Assembly (NCBI GenBank): GCA_002352225.1
Contig: DEIA01000078.1
Coordinates: forward strand, 52,058 to 58,935
Direction of reading: 5' to 3'
Length of the DNA: 6,878 bases
Source: Flammeovirgaceae bacterium UBA2786
GTDB lineage: Bacteria > Bacteroidota > Bacteroidia > Cytophagales > Cyclobacteriaceae
The notes beneath the pieces are model-generated. The model was not told the origin of the DNA and did no database searches. It saw only the letters and a program-made list of their open reading frames with translations. Below, in pieces: positions 5,584 to 6,878 of the stretch; within the stretch, counting starts at the first letter, position 1, and every line of letters starts with the position of its first letter. Both the position numbers and the translations under genes were made by a program.

Positions 5584-6708
5584 ATGGCACAACCCGAAGA
5601 AGAATTTTTGAAAGAAGAAGCAAACCGATACAGCCGGCATTTTGTGTTGCCGGATTTTGGTAAGGCTTCTCAGTATAAATTAAAGACCGCACATGTTACT
5701 GTAGTTGGTGCAGGCGGGCTAGGCAATCCGGTATTGCAATACCTCGCTGCCGCGGGAGTCGGGCAGCTTCAGATTATCGACTTTGATACGGTAAGTATTT
5801 CTAACCTGCAGCGACAAGTATTGTTTCAAACCGATGATATTGATAAACCAAAAGCAACTATAGCTGCGAAACGAATGGCTGCACTCAACCCCATGGTGGA
5901 GTTTAAACCGGTGTTGCAAAAAATTACTTCAACCAATGCGATCGAACTCTTGCAGCATACCGATGTGGTGGTGGATTGTACCGATAACTTTCCAACACGG
6001 TATTTACTGAATGATGCCTGTGTGTTGATGGATATTCCGTATGTGTACGGATCGGTGTTCCGGTACGAAGGCCAGTTGGCGGTGTTCAATTACAAACAAG
6101 GGCCCAACTACCGCGACCTCTATCCCACTCCGCCCCAGGCGGATTCCGTACCCAACTGCGAAGCAGGCGGTGTGCTGGGGGTATTAACCGGAATAATCGG
6201 TTGCCTGCAAGCCAATGAAGTGATTAAAATCATTACCAGATTTGCTTCACCGTTATCCGGAGAAGTATTGCTGGTGGATTCTGCTACGTTAGAGTTTCAA
6301 CATTTGAAAGTTCCGCAGCGAAATTCCCGGCAATTGATAAAAAGTCTGATAGATTATGATGAGTTTTGTGGAACTAAAACTAAAGCAATTATGAAAGAAG
6401 TTACCGTACAAGAATTAAAATCGTTGTTAGACACCAAAGCCGATTTTCAATTAATAGATGTACGCGAACCACACGAGTTCGACATCTGCAACCTGAATGG
6501 CGAACTGATTCCGCAAGGTGATATTCCAACTTCTGTTGATAAAATCGCAAAAGACAAACAGGTGGTAATCCATTGCCGCAGCGGAGCGCGCAGTGGTAAC
6601 ATGGTTCAATGGTTAGAAAAAAATCATGGATTTACCAACCTATATAACCTAAAAGGTGGCATTACAGCCTGGGCAAAAGAGATTGATACAAGTATGCCAA
6701 CTTATTGA
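5584..6708 (+). CDS. MoeB/ThiF-type adenylyltransferase fused to a rhodanese domain
   Basis: Enzymes of this architecture (MOCS3/Uba4 type) adenylate the C-terminal glycine of a ubiquitin-like sulfur carrier (MoaD, ThiS or similar). The rhodanese part then passes sulfur to form a thiocarboxylate for molybdopterin, thiamine or tRNA thiolation. Residues 10-240 are the E1-like domain: RYSRH (15-19), the nucleotide loop GAGGLGNP (42-49), DFD (66-68), SNLQRQ (73-78) with Arg77, DIDKPK (85-90), DCTDNFPTR (131-139) with Asp134, and Cys192 in VPNCEAGGVLG. Residues about 270-374 are rhodanese, with LIDVREPHEFD (290-300) and active-site Cys331 in HCRSGARS. The zinc site is degenerate: the usual CxxC at 175-178 is NYRD, and the second pair keeps only Cys262 in DEFCG. 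Length (374) suits the fusion. No carrier or cofactor gene lies nearby, so the pathway is not fixed. Confidence 0.93.
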   Translation: MAQPEEEFLKEEANRYSRHFVLPDFGKASQYKLKTAHVTVVGAGGLGNPVLQYLAAAGVGQLQIIDFDTVSISNLQRQVLFQTDDIDKPKATIAAKRMAALNPMVEFKPVLQKITSTNAIELLQHTDVVVDCTDNFPTRYLLNDACVLMDIPYVYGSVFRYEGQLAVFNYKQGPNYRDLYPTPPQADSVPNCEAGGVLGVLTGIIGCLQANEVIKIITRFASPLSGEVLLVDSATLEFQHLKVPQRNSRQLIKSLIDYDEFCGTKTKAIMKEVTVQELKSLLDTKADFQLIDVREPHEFDICNLNGELIPQGDIPTSVDKIAKDKQVVIHCRSGARSGNMVQWLEKNHGFTNLYNLKGGITAWAKEIDTSMPTY

Positions 6709-6721
6709 TGTATTGACTTGT

Positions 6722-6800
6722 GGTTTGTGATGATTGATCGGTGATTGCAGATTTCCCCCGAATCAAAAAATCACAACTCACTAATCAATCATCGCAAATT
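6722..6800. repeat. Long imperfect hairpin after the ThiF-rhodanese gene
   Basis: The core is GATGATTGAT (6729-6738) against ATCAATCATC (6784-6793), an exact 10-bp match. Counting G-U pairs, the stem extends outward to 6722 and 6800, 17 positions on each arm without a bulge. Further in, GGTGA (6740-6744) can pair with TCACT-side bases 6778-6782, and GATTT (6750-6754) with AAATC (6768-6772), leaving a C-rich loop near 6755-6767. No long T tract follows at once. It may be a transcription end or 3' processing structure, a REP-like extragenic element, or a small-RNA hairpin; the sequence alone does not decide. Confidence 0.6.
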
Positions 6801-6829
6801 TTCCCCATCGTAATATTCCGTGTAAGAGT

Positions 6830-6878
6830 TTAATCAAAATAAGGATATTTCTTCCAGGCGAGTCTGTGCAACAACTCT
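6830..6878 (-). CDS. Possible C-terminal end of a minus-strand gene entering from the right
   Basis: On the minus strand the last 49 bases are open from the window edge. One frame ends at a TAA (6832-6830) and reads LAWKKYPYFD before the stop; an alternative frame ends at a TGA (6836-6834) and reads AQTRLEEISLF. The first looks more protein-like, but about 15 codons are too few to tell. If either is real, the gene is convergent with the ThiF-rhodanese gene and the hairpin at 6722-6800 lies between the two stops, a fitting place for a shared terminator. Confidence 0.2.
   Translation of the reverse strand, partial: ELLHRLAWKKYPYFD

Overview
The window looks like a chromosomal segment from a member of the Bacteroidota, probably of the Cytophagales type. 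The evidence is indirect. Genes mostly lack Shine-Dalgarno sequences, and the start regions carry TAnnTTTG-like -7 boxes. Lipoprotein and Sec signals are of the loose Bacteroidota kind, base composition is moderate, and the ThiF-rhodanese and RidA variants resemble those I know from that phylum. I see no insertion sequence, phage gene, CRISPR array, tRNA or rRNA.

Layout. Bases 1-1847 hold a translationally coupled pair: the C-terminal half of an MFS transporter of the SLC45/GPH sugar-carrier type (5' end outside the window), overlapping by ATGA a secreted esterase with an N-terminal CBM48-like fold. Bases 1931-3043 encode an unrecognised lipoprotein with TPR-like helices. Bases 3113-3727 encode an exported methionine sulfoxide reductase A. 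A 237-base spacer follows with a strong intrinsic terminator (12-bp stem plus T tract). Bases 3965-5158 encode an FAD-dependent L-2-hydroxyglutarate oxidase/dehydrogenase with a GTG start. Convergent to it, 2 bases away, is a RidA-like protein on the minus strand (5161-5541). Divergent from that, across a 42-base spacer with a good promoter, is a MoeB/ThiF-type adenylyltransferase fused to a rhodanese domain (5584-6708). The last 170 bases hold a long imperfect hairpin (6722-6800) and possibly the 3' end of a further minus-strand gene.

How the genes relate. The first pair suggests uptake and processing of a carbohydrate or carbohydrate ester. MsrA, the L-2-hydroxyglutarate enzyme and RidA all belong to families that repair damaged protein or metabolites, but their separate promoters and strands argue that they are neighbours rather than one operon. 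The ThiF-rhodanese fusion should serve sulfur transfer to a ubiquitin-like carrier (MoaD/ThiS type); no carrier gene is present here.

I found no clear undescribed multi-gene system. The points most worth a second look are the loss of three of the four zinc cysteines in the ThiF-rhodanese protein, the RidA homologue without the catalytic arginine, the palindromic -7 box in the divergent promoter spacer, the long terminal hairpin, and the unknown lipoprotein.
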